Assembly (NCBI GenBank): GCA_963629395.1
Contig: CAVGIV010000001.1
Coordinates: forward strand, 47,699-111,698
Direction of reading: 5' to 3'
DNA from: CAG-791 sp963629395
GTDB lineage: Bacteria > Bacillota > Clostridia > Lachnospirales > Lachnospiraceae
DNA length: 64,000 nucleotides
Part shown: piece by piece, positions 27,711 to 36,702 of the stretch
Position numbering within the stretch: the stretch's first letter is position 1
Layout: the number at the start of each line of letters is the position of its first letter
Notes under the pieces: model-generated
Database searches by the model: none
What the model was told of the DNA's origin: nothing
The model's input: only the letters and a program-made list of their open reading frames with translations
Translations under genes and position numbers: made by a program

Positions 27711-27733
27711 TCCGTTCAGCTCCTGTCATATCG
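27711..27733. repeat. Fragment of the short palindromic repeat family
   Basis: ATCCGTTCAGCTCCTGTCAT resembles ATCTGTTTAGCACCTGCCAT of the 12.4 kb copy. About 55 bases after the stop of the Cys-rich protein gene. Confidence 0.35.
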
Positions 27734-27787
27734 GGGGCCGAAGGAAACCGAGATGGGTGCTGCATGCTTCCAAAGCATCACACCAGC

Positions 27788-28363
27788 TCAGTCCTCTTCA
27801 TACTCGTCCTCCCAGTCATCATAGGCCTCACTTCTCGACTTGTACATGGATTTGTTGTCCTGATAATAGCTCTCCGGATCCTCGTCATAGTAATTATCCC
27901 TTTTCTCGAAGAGCTGCTCGTAGTGCTTATTGCAGTATCCCTTCTTGTTGCTCACAGCATAATTCCTGCATCCGGAATACTTGCAGGTGCTTCTGACTGA
28001 TTTTGAGGAAGATGCTGATGAAGCTGAGGATGTCTTGGATGTTGTCTGTGACTCGTATTTTCTGTAATGGTATCTGCAGGCCTGAACATCCGTATCAAAA
28101 TAGACCGGCTCATCACAATTGTACTCTTTGCAGATATGCTTGTTGCAGTATTTCCCCGTGTATATGCCTGTGCTGCAGGTGATGTCACCCTTCCCTCTCC
28201 AGTGACAAGTGTGAGAATAGCAGTATCTGCTTCCTTCTTTTGCAAAATAATGGTGGCAGATATCGCATTTTGATTTTGTTTTGGCTTCTGCCGGAACAGA
28301 AACCAGCGTGCACATCACCAACACAACAGCGGTACAAACAAATCTTCCGATTCTCCCCTTCAT
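27788..28363 (-). CDS. Secreted Cys/His-rich protein, function unknown
   Basis: 191 residues from ATG 28363. Signal peptide (hydrophobic FVCTAVVLVMCTLVSV, cleavage near AEA), then four or so Cys/His clusters: CDICHHYF with YCYSHTCHW, YCNKHICKEYNC, CRYHYRKY, CKYSGC and YCNKHYEQLF. These look like small repeated zinc-binding knuckles of the form C-x(2-4)-C with YCxxH. A Ser-rich spacer (about 110-125) and a very acidic Tyr/Asp/Glu tail follow. The frame upstream of 28363 lies in the palindromic repeat. I cannot name a family. Confidence 0.65.
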   Translation of the reverse strand: MKGRIGRFVCTAVVLVMCTLVSVPAEAKTKSKCDICHHYFAKEGSRYCYSHTCHWRGKGDITCSTGIYTGKYCNKHICKEYNCDEPVYFDTDVQACRYHYRKYESQTTSKTSSASSASSSKSVRSTCKYSGCRNYAVSNKKGYCNKHYEQLFEKRDNYYDEDPESYYQDNKSMYKSRSEAYDDWEDEYEED

Positions 28364-28408
28364 CACGGTTATACCCCCTCGTTTCATAGAACACCTGATA
28401 CGCATCAA

Positions 28409-28499
28409 TTCGCGCCTTGGCCGCCTGCCACATTTCAACGTGAATTTGCCTGCAAGCAGCGGGTTCACGTTGAAATGTGGCAGGTGCTGAACAGATATA
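28409..28499. repeat. Short palindromic repeat family copy
   Basis: GCCTGCCACATTTCAACGTG / CACGTTGAAATGTGGCAGGT form a near-perfect long hairpin around AATTTGCCTGCAAGCAG, with the end GTGCTGAACAGATATA. It starts a few bases after the J-domain gene stop codon (28503-28505), reading leftward. Confidence 0.78.
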
Positions 28500-28502
28500 A
28501 TT

Positions 28503-29594
28503 TTATCGCTTCAGATCGTCCATTTCACGATTAATTTCATTCAGCTCCGCATGGAGCCGCTGAATTTCAGCCTCATACAACCGAATGGCCTCCTGCAGTG
28601 CCGTCTGTACAAGAGTCAGCTTCTCCGGATCATCCAGCAGCTCCTTATAACGATACGGATTTTTGCTCTTGATCTCTTTCAATTCTGCCTGCAAAACACG
28701 GATCTGACTTTCCAGCTTTCTCTTAATCTCCAACAATTCCTCCGGCGATAGATTGTCACCTTGCTCCGCTTCCGATCCGTCAGCCGAGAAAACCTCATCA
28801 TAAATCTCCTGTAGCGTCTCAATATCGCCGTCTTCGTACGCCTGCGTTGCCCTGCGAAAGAGTTCCTGTTCCCGCTCTGATGCATTGGGATTTACATCCG
28901 GATGAAGCCTTTTGATGATCTTACGGTAGAAATCCTTTAGGCTTGGGCGTTTCTTCTCGCCGGTCCTGCCATCATCTACATCTGCCTCGGACTGCTCGTT
29001 CGCATGACTATCACTCTCTGCAGAAGATCCCGTTTGCTTTCCTCCAGCAGAAGAATTCTCCGATCCATCGCCAATGTATCTTCCGTCTTCTGCTTGCGCA
29101 TCATCAGAATTTCGTTCAGCTGAACTTCCTGCATCTGCACCAACCGTTTGACCATCGGCATCTTCAGGATCCCGGCCGTTATTACCATATTTTTCCTGCC
29201 AGCGCCGCTCGGATTCCTTGCGCCTACGTTCCTTCTCTGCCTGCGCCTTTTGCGCTTGCTCTGCACGGCGCCGCTCCTGTTCTACTTTTTCATAGAACTC
29301 CTTATATTCCGTCTTGATCTGTTCATCAACGGTTTCCTTTGATACCGTCTGCTTACGGTTTAACGCTGCACGCGCGATCTCAATTCGGCGCTTTAGCTCC
29401 AGAATCATATATTCCTGGTAATGTGCCCGGTTCTCGTAGGAACCGACATCTCTCGCATAGCGTGCCGCCAGCTCCGGGCAAATATGATAGAGAAGTTCCT
29501 CCCTTTCTTGCAGCAGCAAGGTCAGCTGCGCACGCAGGATCCGAATCTCCTCCTTTATTGATCCGTCAAAATCTACAATTGTAATATCGTCCAT
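28503..29594 (-). CDS. J-domain (DnaJ-like) protein
   Basis: 363 residues from ATG 29594 (GGAG five bases upstream); a TTG at 29627 is an alternative. A charged N-terminal coiled coil (about 1-130), an acidic low-complexity linker, then a J-domain near residues 215-275 with KDFYRKIIKRLHPDVNPNAS, including the essential HPD, and a second coiled coil to the end. J-domains stimulate DnaK-type ATPases; there are no Zn-finger or client-binding domains of true DnaJ. It is third after csm6 and the HIRAN gene on the same strand with gaps under 80 bases. Confidence 0.8.
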   Translation of the reverse strand: MDDITIVDFDGSIKEEIRILRAQLTLLLQEREELLYHICPELAARYARDVGSYENRAHYQEYMILELKRRIEIARAALNRKQTVSKETVDEQIKTEYKEFYEKVEQERRRAEQAQKAQAEKERRRKESERRWQEKYGNNGRDPEDADGQTVGADAGSSAERNSDDAQAEDGRYIGDGSENSSAGGKQTGSSAESDSHANEQSEADVDDGRTGEKKRPSLKDFYRKIIKRLHPDVNPNASEREQELFRRATQAYEDGDIETLQEIYDEVFSADGSEAEQGDNLSPEELLEIKRKLESQIRVLQAELKEIKSKNPYRYKELLDDPEKLTLVQTALQEAIRLYEAEIQRLHAELNEINREMDDLKR

Positions 29595-29663
29595 CGCGTC
29601 TCCGGCATCCCCATCATTTTTCGACAAATCCCCACTGATTTCGCCTGCTTTTTAGAATCGGCT

Positions 29664-30710
29664 TCAATCCGTCATATACACGTCTATGAATATTTCAATC
29701 TGCTCCGGCGGAAGCTCCTTTCCGAGCGCAGCTCCAACGTCGCCATCTGCCACCACGCCATAGACATGCTTCCCGGCATTCATCAGATTAAACAGGATCT
29801 CGTTTGCTCTGCGCGGGACATAGCCAAGCTTCTCTCCTCCGGCCGTATCAACACGAATAGCCTTCTCATCGTACGGGTTTTCCGGTTCCAGAACCAGCCT
29901 TACATGATCCCCTTCATTCAGTTTTTCTGACAGTTGATAAATGTTATCAACATAGCGCGACCCATTGATTCTGGTGTTCAAAAGCTTAAGTTCCTTTGAA
30001 AACGGCTTCGGCAAATCGATTCCATTGTCCTTGAGAAAGGACAGTGCGCTCTGCGTCTCCTCCAATACTGACACTGCAGTTTCACTCGTCTGCTGCATCG
30101 ACTTTTCTTCCTTTTGACGCTCGCGCTCCCTGGCTCTGGCTTCTCTCCGTTCCTTCGCCGCCTGCCTTGCAGCCCTTATCTCCTTCTGCTGCCTGACTTC
30201 CTCCTGTTGCTGCTCCACGAATCGCCTGTCAGCTGCCTCCTTCATCGCAATTGCCTTCTTTTTATTTCTGTTGGCAAATCGTTTGAAATCCTTGACCTCC
30301 TGCGCTTTTTCGGCCTTCTTATCACACCGGCTCTCATTCATTAATTCTGCCATGGATCGTACGCTCCACTCACTGAAACCGCCATCGTACAACCAATACA
30401 AAAACAGCTCACTGTGTTCTCTGAAAAGCCAGCACGCCCCTTCCGGCTCTAATGCCTTTATCGCCATATCAAACCATGTACAGTACCTCACTTCCTTCCT
30501 TCGCAGATCCTCCCATACCTCGCTTAATTGGCATAGGATGTTTGCCACCTCTTCTCGTTCGCCCCATTCTGCAAGCCTCCGGAATGCAGTTTCGATTTCC
30601 CGTATCTGGCGTTTTCGATCCTGTGCCTTATCACACGGAAATGTACAATACTGCTTAACGACCTCGCGAACAGATGCAATGTACTGACTGCGTTTCTCTC
30701 TCGAATTCAT
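29664..30710 (-). CDS. HIRAN-domain protein
   Basis: 348 residues from ATG 30710. Helical N-terminal half, a highly basic and acidic coiled coil (about 145-215), then a HIRAN domain near 240-325: TRINGSRYVDNIYQLSEKL, GDHVRLVLEPENPYDEKAIR and GEKLGYVPRRANEILFNLM. HIRAN domains bind DNA ends, notably single-stranded 3' ends in HLTF-type proteins, and some occur near defence genes. No nuclease or helicase domain is visible. Lies 76 bases after csm6, so it may be a co-expressed ancillary gene; that link is inferred from position only. Confidence 0.8.
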   Translation of the reverse strand: MNSREKRSQYIASVREVVKQYCTFPCDKAQDRKRQIREIETAFRRLAEWGEREEVANILCQLSEVWEDLRRKEVRYCTWFDMAIKALEPEGACWLFREHSELFLYWLYDGGFSEWSVRSMAELMNESRCDKKAEKAQEVKDFKRFANRNKKKAIAMKEAADRRFVEQQQEEVRQQKEIRAARQAAKERREARARERERQKEEKSMQQTSETAVSVLEETQSALSFLKDNGIDLPKPFSKELKLLNTRINGSRYVDNIYQLSEKLNEGDHVRLVLEPENPYDEKAIRVDTAGGEKLGYVPRRANEILFNLMNAGKHVYGVVADGDVGAALGKELPPEQIEIFIDVYMTD

Positions 30711-30786
30711 GGTGCCCCTTTTCTGTAACAATCACCGGCAGATCTTTCGTTTCTATACTGGATTTTCCAGACACTGTATGGTGCAC

Positions 30787-32103
30787 TTATTTGCGTTCAA
30801 TTGCCGCTATGATCACCTGATTCATTTCATCATAGGAATCCCAGCTTGCGCCTTTAAAACGGAAGCCGGCATAATCCAACCCTCTGCGAACGTAGGACAG
30901 GATTTGCCTGCTGGTATATCCTGTTAGTTTCTTTACACCCTCATCAGTAATGGATACCACCTCATGAGCAGCAAGATTTCGTATGCCGCCTTCCACGCTT
31001 CGCAAAGCGGCTGCCACTCCGACAATATCAGAATCACTGCAGAAATGGCCGATCAGTTCCGACAGCTGACTATTATAAATATCAGACAACCTCCCATCTC
31101 CTTTGGACAGAAGCACCTTTTCCACATCTGTGCCGGACAGCTTATAACAATCCCACTTCATTCGGTCCCGTGTCTGCCTGCAGTAATCCTCCAGTCGAAT
31201 GGATGTCTGCGTTTTAAGGATTCCCTGAAAGATGACACTCAATAGTGGCGTCAGTGATCGAATGAAATCCGCATACTCCTCCCGAAGCACACGTATCTGC
31301 ATCACCTGCGCGTATTCAAAATACTTCCGCTCGCTCCCATTCCGAACCGGAAGCGTATACCTGGAATCCCCCAGAAGAATTTTATCTACGCCCGATGCAT
31401 CCAGAAGAATTCTGCGCGATGCCATTTGCAGCAGATCCATATAATTTGCCGTATCATCAGCCGGTAAGAGCTGTGCAATCACCAGCGCTCCCGCGTAATC
31501 ATACCGGCGAATCAGCTCCTTGATCGCGTTTTCCTGCTTAATCACGGACAATGTCGGACAACTCACCTCACGGCAACGGTTAGCACCGTCTGCTTCCAAT
31601 TCACAGTTCATCTCCCAAAGCGTTTCCACATCATATGACCGGTGATCATGATTGTTCATTTTTAAATCCGGCGTCAGCACCTGGATTGCCTTGCACGGGA
31701 ATTCCCCAATCGTCTTCAAAACCAACAGCCCGCTCTTCATCGCAGGCGTTCCCGAAGAGACATTCAGCAGCAGCTCATCCCCCGGCTCCATCTTGGCCTC
31801 TATACCCTGTATAATCGTTCGGAATTCGCCGTAAAAGAAATCAAATTCCTGCACACTTGTTAGCTCCGGCCTTTCAATCCGGACATATTCCGGAGTTCTG
31901 CCCTGCAGCATATCCAATCTATGCAGGCAGTACATATAACGATCATCCTTTTTTTCGTTTTCCAGGATCTCGCCCGACAAATATAAATAAACGACATTCG
32001 GCCGATAATGCCGGCAGATATGCAGCAGCGAACCGTCATGCATATTCGTAGATGAAATAGGGTCCGTTCCTCCAACAGGAGAGAACAATATTCTCTTGCT
32101 CAT
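30787..32103 (-). CDS. csm6: Type III CRISPR ancillary RNase Csm6 (CARF-HEPN)
   Basis: 438 residues. CARF domain in the N-terminal half with the ligand-loop block LLLNVSSGTPAMKSGLLVL (about 111-129), helical region, then a HEPN domain with the catalytic pattern R-x4-H (Arg375-NLAA-His380). Family knowledge: cyclic oligoadenylates made by Cas10 bind CARF and switch on nonspecific single-stranded RNA cleavage by HEPN. The ATG overlaps cas2 by four bases and uses GGAGGT inside cas2. Last cas gene of the locus. Confidence 0.9.
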   Translation of the reverse strand: MSKRILFSPVGGTDPISSTNMHDGSLLHICRHYRPNVVYLYLSGEILENEKKDDRYMYCLHRLDMLQGRTPEYVRIERPELTSVQEFDFFYGEFRTIIQGIEAKMEPGDELLLNVSSGTPAMKSGLLVLKTIGEFPCKAIQVLTPDLKMNNHDHRSYDVETLWEMNCELEADGANRCREVSCPTLSVIKQENAIKELIRRYDYAGALVIAQLLPADDTANYMDLLQMASRRILLDASGVDKILLGDSRYTLPVRNGSERKYFEYAQVMQIRVLREEYADFIRSLTPLLSVIFQGILKTQTSIRLEDYCRQTRDRMKWDCYKLSGTDVEKVLLSKGDGRLSDIYNSQLSELIGHFCSDSDIVGVAAALRSVEGGIRNLAAHEVVSITDEGVKKLTGYTSRQILSYVRRGLDYAGFRFKGASWDSYDEMNQVIIAAIERK

Positions 32104-32417
32104 AGAATCATTACCTCCTCCGATTCCAGCTTGGAATTGAGTCCGAACAGCTTCACTTCTCCATATCCGGTCATCCGGTAAATGCGAACACTGTCTTCCT
32201 TCTCGTTAATCAAGGTCGGAATCACACGCTGCAGCTTCACAAACAGCGCTTCGTCAATCAATGCCTCGAATGCGGATTTCTGCACACGGAAACCATAGCC
32301 ATTCATTTCCTTCGCAAATTTTGTTCGTCTTTTGTTGTTAACGATATCATAAATCACCAGGACGAATAGCTGTTTCGAAGAGGCTCTTTCCTTGGTATTC
32401 CAGAAATACTCCTCCAT
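32100..32417 (-). CDS. cas2: CRISPR adaptation protein Cas2
   Basis: 105 residues. Ferredoxin-like fold start LFVLVIYDIVNNKRRTKFAK with Asp24, then GYGFRVQKSAFEALI. It forms the spacer integration complex with Cas1. Twelve bases downstream of cas1, ribosome site GGAGGG before the ATG, and overlapping csm6 by four bases. Confidence 0.94.
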   Translation of the reverse strand: MEEYFWNTKERASSKQLFVLVIYDIVNNKRRTKFAKEMNGYGFRVQKSAFEALIDEALFVKLQRVIPTLINEKEDSVRIYRMTGYGEVKLFGLNSKLESEEVMIL

Positions 32418-32429
32418 CTTATCCCTCCG

Positions 32430-33431
32430 TTACCGTATCAGAACCGGCTTGTACAGCTGCGGATCGTTTTCCTCGATCGCCCTGCAGAACTGATTCACCT
32501 GCAGGTCCATGGCCCTGCGGAAGTTCACCGTATAATCCACATAGGATAGATATCTGCTATCCGCCATGAATTTGTGCTCGATCTTCGCAATAAAGATTTT
32601 GAAGCCCTCTCGCGTAAGATAAATGCCCGGATCGTCCTCCTCTCCTCTGCAAAAGTGCTCCATCCGCAGCTCATGGCCGTTCAAAAGACTCATCGCCAAT
32701 GAGTCCACAATGACAGCTCTCCATTCCTCCATCAGATCACTGGCAAGCGTTGGATGCTTCTCCCTGTCTTTATGCAGCACGCCAAAATATGGATTCAGGC
32801 CCTTTCCTTCCAGCTTCCCATAGATCTCATTCAATATGACAGAATATCCAAGGCTGATGATGGAATTAAAAGGATCCTTGGGTGGCCGCCGATTGCGTCC
32901 GGTGAACTTGAATTCGGGAACGATTAACCTCCCCAGCGCTTCAAAATACTGCCGTGCTGCAGCGCCTTCAAATCCCATGATCTGCTCGGTGCATATGCAG
33001 ACATCAATTTTGCGTGACAGAATCTGCATCATCCTGACCGCTTCCTCCACATCCACGCCGGTGGTTCTGGCATATCTGCGCAATATCACGATCTGGTTGT
33101 GAATCTTGGCCTGAATCATATTTTTCGCCAAAGCGGTGCAAAAATCTTCCGTCAGTGCAGCCTGTTTGCGCTGCCTGGCAACATTCACATGGTTGGTCGA
33201 TATCAGCCGTCCATAATAGGCGCCGCCTGTGGAGTAAAAAATAACGTTGATGCCCCTTTTCAGGCATTCCTCCATGCACTGCGTGGTCATTTGAACTTTG
33301 CCAAACACCTCGATCATTTCCAACGTTTCCGCCGGAATGCTCCGCTGTGTGCCATCCTTGCATTTCACTTCAAAGCGGTTTGCGTTGATTCCAATGGATG
33401 CTCCTTGCTCGCTTACATATAAATAGCTCAT
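32430..33431 (-). CDS. cas1: CRISPR adaptation integrase Cas1
   Basis: 333 residues. N-terminal beta domain (1-85) and helical C-terminal nuclease-integrase domain. Expected metal ligands are visible: Glu155 in MGFEGAAARQYF, His220 in YFGVLHKDREKH and Glu235/Glu236 in SDLMEEWRAVIVDSL. It inserts new spacers at the leader-repeat junction with Cas2. The gene starts 64 bases after the leader-distal end of the array, so it may be read from array transcripts or a weak promoter in that gap; I found no convincing one. Confidence 0.95.
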   Translation of the reverse strand: MSYLYVSEQGASIGINANRFEVKCKDGTQRSIPAETLEMIEVFGKVQMTTQCMEECLKRGINVIFYSTGGAYYGRLISTNHVNVARQRKQAALTEDFCTALAKNMIQAKIHNQIVILRRYARTTGVDVEEAVRMMQILSRKIDVCICTEQIMGFEGAAARQYFEALGRLIVPEFKFTGRNRRPPKDPFNSIISLGYSVILNEIYGKLEGKGLNPYFGVLHKDREKHPTLASDLMEEWRAVIVDSLAMSLLNGHELRMEHFCRGEEDDPGIYLTREGFKIFIAKIEHKFMADSRYLSYVDYTVNFRRAMDLQVNQFCRAIEENDPQLYKPVLIR

Positions 33432-33495
33432 AATATCCCCCCTGCAAGCTATTCCCCCTCAATGCTCATACGTTCCGCATCAATGATATTCAGTT

Positions 33496-36400
33496 TATCT
33501 CGTCCCCTATGGGGATCATATCTGTCTCAATCAAAGGTTCTCAATGGGACGATGATATGCCAGCGTTTCCGTCCCCTATGGGGATCATATCTGTCTCAAT
33601 GACTATGTAAAGCACCTGGAAGCGCTGCCGGCAAAGTTTCCGTCCCCTATGGGGATCATATCTGTCTCAATACTGATGATGGCAAGCCAACATAAAGGAA
33701 AGAAGAGTTTCCGTCCCCTATGGGGATCATATCTGTCTCAATTTTTTTGAAAAAAACTGTTGACGCCATGTGAGTACCAGTTTCCGTCCCCTATGGGGAT
33801 CATATCTGTCTCAATGAATACAATGCGTACGTTAACGAGTTGACTGGTAGTTTCCGTCCCCTATGGGGATCATATCTGTCTCAATGGCAATCTGGAACAG
33901 TTGGATTGATTGGGCACGTGAGGTTTCCGTCCCCTATGGGGATCATATCTGTCTCAATTGAGAATTTCATTGAATGCATAGACGAAGAGTTTATGGTTTC
34001 CGTCCCCTATGGGGATCATATCTGTCTCAATGAAGAATTCATGGAGTCTATTGACTCTGAGTATATGCTGTTTCCGTCCCCTATGGGGATCATATCTGTC
34101 TCAATGAGATCTGGAACGAATGGATAGATTGGGCACGTGAGGTTTCCGTCCCCTATGGGGATCATATCTGTCTCAATAGATTTCATGGAGTCGATTGACT
34201 CCGAGTATATGAGTTTCCGTCCCCTATGGGGATCATATCTGTCTCAATAATATCACAACGAATACAACGCCTATATAACAGAATTGTTTCCGTCCCCTAT
34301 GGGGATCATATCTGTCTCAATTAGAATCTGATTTTGAATCACTTGTAAATCAGATGTTTCCGTCCCCTATGGGGATCATATCTGTCTCAATGACTCCGAG
34401 TATCTGCTCAATGCGGAGAAGTACACAGATGTTTCCGTCCCCTATGGGGATCATATCTGTCTCAATAAGAAAAGCAAGAAATCCTTAACAATGGCGGAAA
34501 TCCGTTTCCGTCCCCTATGGGGATCATATCTGTCTCAATTATAAAGTCTTCCCCCTACGCTTCTAGCTCCGATGTGTTTCCGTCCCCTATGGGGATCATA
34601 TCTGTCTCAATGGCCTTGACTTTCTTTGTTACGATCTCATTAGCGGCGTGTTTCCGTCCCCTATGGGGATCATATCTGTCTCAATAATAAAAAAGTAATA
34701 TCGATATCTTTGGGGCCTGATGTTTCCGTCCCCTATGGGGATCATATCTGTCTCAATAATCGCGCGTAAGTTCTTCTAGCATTTCCGCCCTTTGTTTCCG
34801 TCCCCTATGGGGATCATATCTGTCTCAATGAGAAAGTAGGTAATTATGGCAACTTCCAAGAACTTGTTTCCGTCCCCTATGGGGATCATATCTGTCTCAA
34901 TGGTCTGCACGTGCAGAGAAATATCAGATTGAGGTCTGCATTGTTTCCGTCCCCTATGGGGATCATATCTGTCTCAATGCAGATGAGGAAACTTAAGGAG
35001 GTAACCATGGAAAATGTTTCCGTCCCCTATGGGGATCATATCTGTCTCAATGTCGTGCGAATTATGTAATTTGTTGGCCAACGGAGTTTCCGTCCCCTAT
35101 GGGGATCATATCTGTCTCAATACTTCCAAGAACTTTGGCGTTAACGTATTCACAGAGGCGTTTCCGTCCCCTATGGGGATCATATCTGTCTCAATGGAAA
35201 CACAATGAAACAGTTCACTATAATTGATGGGTTTCCGTCCCCTATGGGGATCATATCTGTCTCAATACGGAAACTACGAGGATGAAATCATCTGGAGAGT
35301 GTTTCCGTCCCCTATGGGGATCATATCTGTCTCAATGAGCTATACGATCGGTACACAATTTAAGCCGAAACAGTTTCCGTCCCCTATGGGGATCATATCT
35401 GTCTCAATACGATGTGGATTTGCTTAATGGAGAGGACGATCTTCAGTTTCCGTCCCCTATGGGGATCATATCTGTCTCAATCAAAGAGCTTGCAGATGAG
35501 GCCAGAGAGACCGGAAGGTTTCCGTCCCCTATGGGGATCATATCTGTCTCAATCAGTAATCGACGGCCGCAACCAGCAAACCGGGCTTTGTTTCCGTCCC
35601 CTATGGGGATCATATCTGTCTCAATAAAGCATGCAGAACGTTCGCATGCTGTATATATGTTTCCGTCCCCTATGGGGATCATATCTGTCTCAATTGGAAG
35701 TGCTCCGGGCTACGGCAGGAGCCGCAAGTAGTTTCCGTCCCCTATGGGGATCATATCTGTCTCAATCACCCTTGACGGACTGCAGAAGAAAACAGGCATC
35801 CCCGTTTCCGTCCCCTATGGGGATCATATCTGTCTCAATTCACTAATAAAAATGACGCATTATTGTTTTACAAGTTTCCGTCCCCTATGGGGATCATATC
35901 TGTCTCAATCGATCAACACATCATTAAGTTTTTTATTGTAAGTTTCCGTCCCCTATGGGGATCATATCTGTCTCAATCGACTATGTCTTTACCGTCAGAG
36001 TGAACGAGGACGGCGTTTCCGTCCCCTATGGGGATCATATCTGTCTCAATAAGATTTTCCCGGCATGGCCCAAGTTCACAAAAGAGTTTCCGTCCCCTAT
36101 GGGGATCATATCTGTCTCAATTTGTGCCGCACCAGCTTGAAACTCCCATTGAAATCCCTGTTTCCGTCCCCTATGGGGATCATATCTGTCTCAATATGAA
36201 CTTATGAACACTGTTACTAGTGAAGTGACAGGGTTTCCGTCCCCTATGGGGATCATATCTGTCTCAATACGGATGACAGCAGCATGGAGGGCAAGATGAT
36301 CGAGTGTTTCCGTCCCCTATGGGGATCATATCTGTCTCAATCATGCCTGCTCATCGATCTCCGAATCGTCCGCCATGGTTTCCGTCCCCTATGGGGATCA

Positions 36401-36557
36401 TATCTGTCTCAATTGACATGAGAACGCCATACGGCTTCACGCTGCATGCAGTTTCCGTCCCCTATGGGGATCATATCTGTCTCAATAACGTAAACCAAAC
36501 AAACAACAACCACACAGGAGGGTTTCCGTCCCCTATGGGGATCATATCTGTCTCAAT
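33496..36557 (-). CRISPR. Type III-A CRISPR array, 43 repeats and 42 spacers
   Basis: I counted 43 copies of a 36-base repeat; on the plus strand it begins GTTTCCGTCCCC, continues TATGGGGATC and ends TCTGTCTCAAT. Spacers are mostly 33-41 bases. On the minus strand the repeat ends GGGGACGGAAAC after a CCCC/GGGG hairpin, close to the S. epidermidis type III-A layout whose crRNA 5' tag is ACGAGAAC, so crRNAs should be read leftward with tag ACGGAAAC. The leftmost repeat (33496-33531) is degenerate in its first bases, as expected at the leader-distal end; all others look identical. Open reading frames through the array are artefacts. Confidence 0.98.
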
Positions 36558-36702
36558 GCTGTCTCTGGAAACGCCCTGTTTTGGCTGGCTCGCGAAGCGG
36601 TTTGCGGCGCAAACGCCGCCTCGCCTCCTGCTGCGCACTTTTTTGCCCTTAAATGTCCCGAAAAGCCCGTAAAATCAGGCTGCGGCGCAAAAATCACATT
36701 TT
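36558..36702 (-). promoter_or_regulatory. Probable CRISPR leader
   Basis: 145 bases between csm5 and the leader-proximal (right-hand) repeat. Read on the minus strand it starts A/T-rich, carries a hairpin GCGGCGTTTGCGCCGC, and ends CGTTTCCAGAGACAGC at the first repeat. Orientation follows from the crRNA tag and the degenerate repeat at the other end. I see no clear promoter, so array transcription may come from the csm operon. Confidence 0.6.

Noticed and set aside
28364..28468. N-terminal extension of the Cys-rich protein to a GTG at 28468
   Set aside because: The extension is encoded by the palindromic repeat, and a clear signal peptide begins at the ATG at 28363.
33840..36672. Several plus-strand reading frames with repeated FPSPMGIISVS or FRPLWGSYLSQ peptides
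   Set aside because: They are translations of the CRISPR repeat unit; the peptide repeat has the period of repeat plus spacer.
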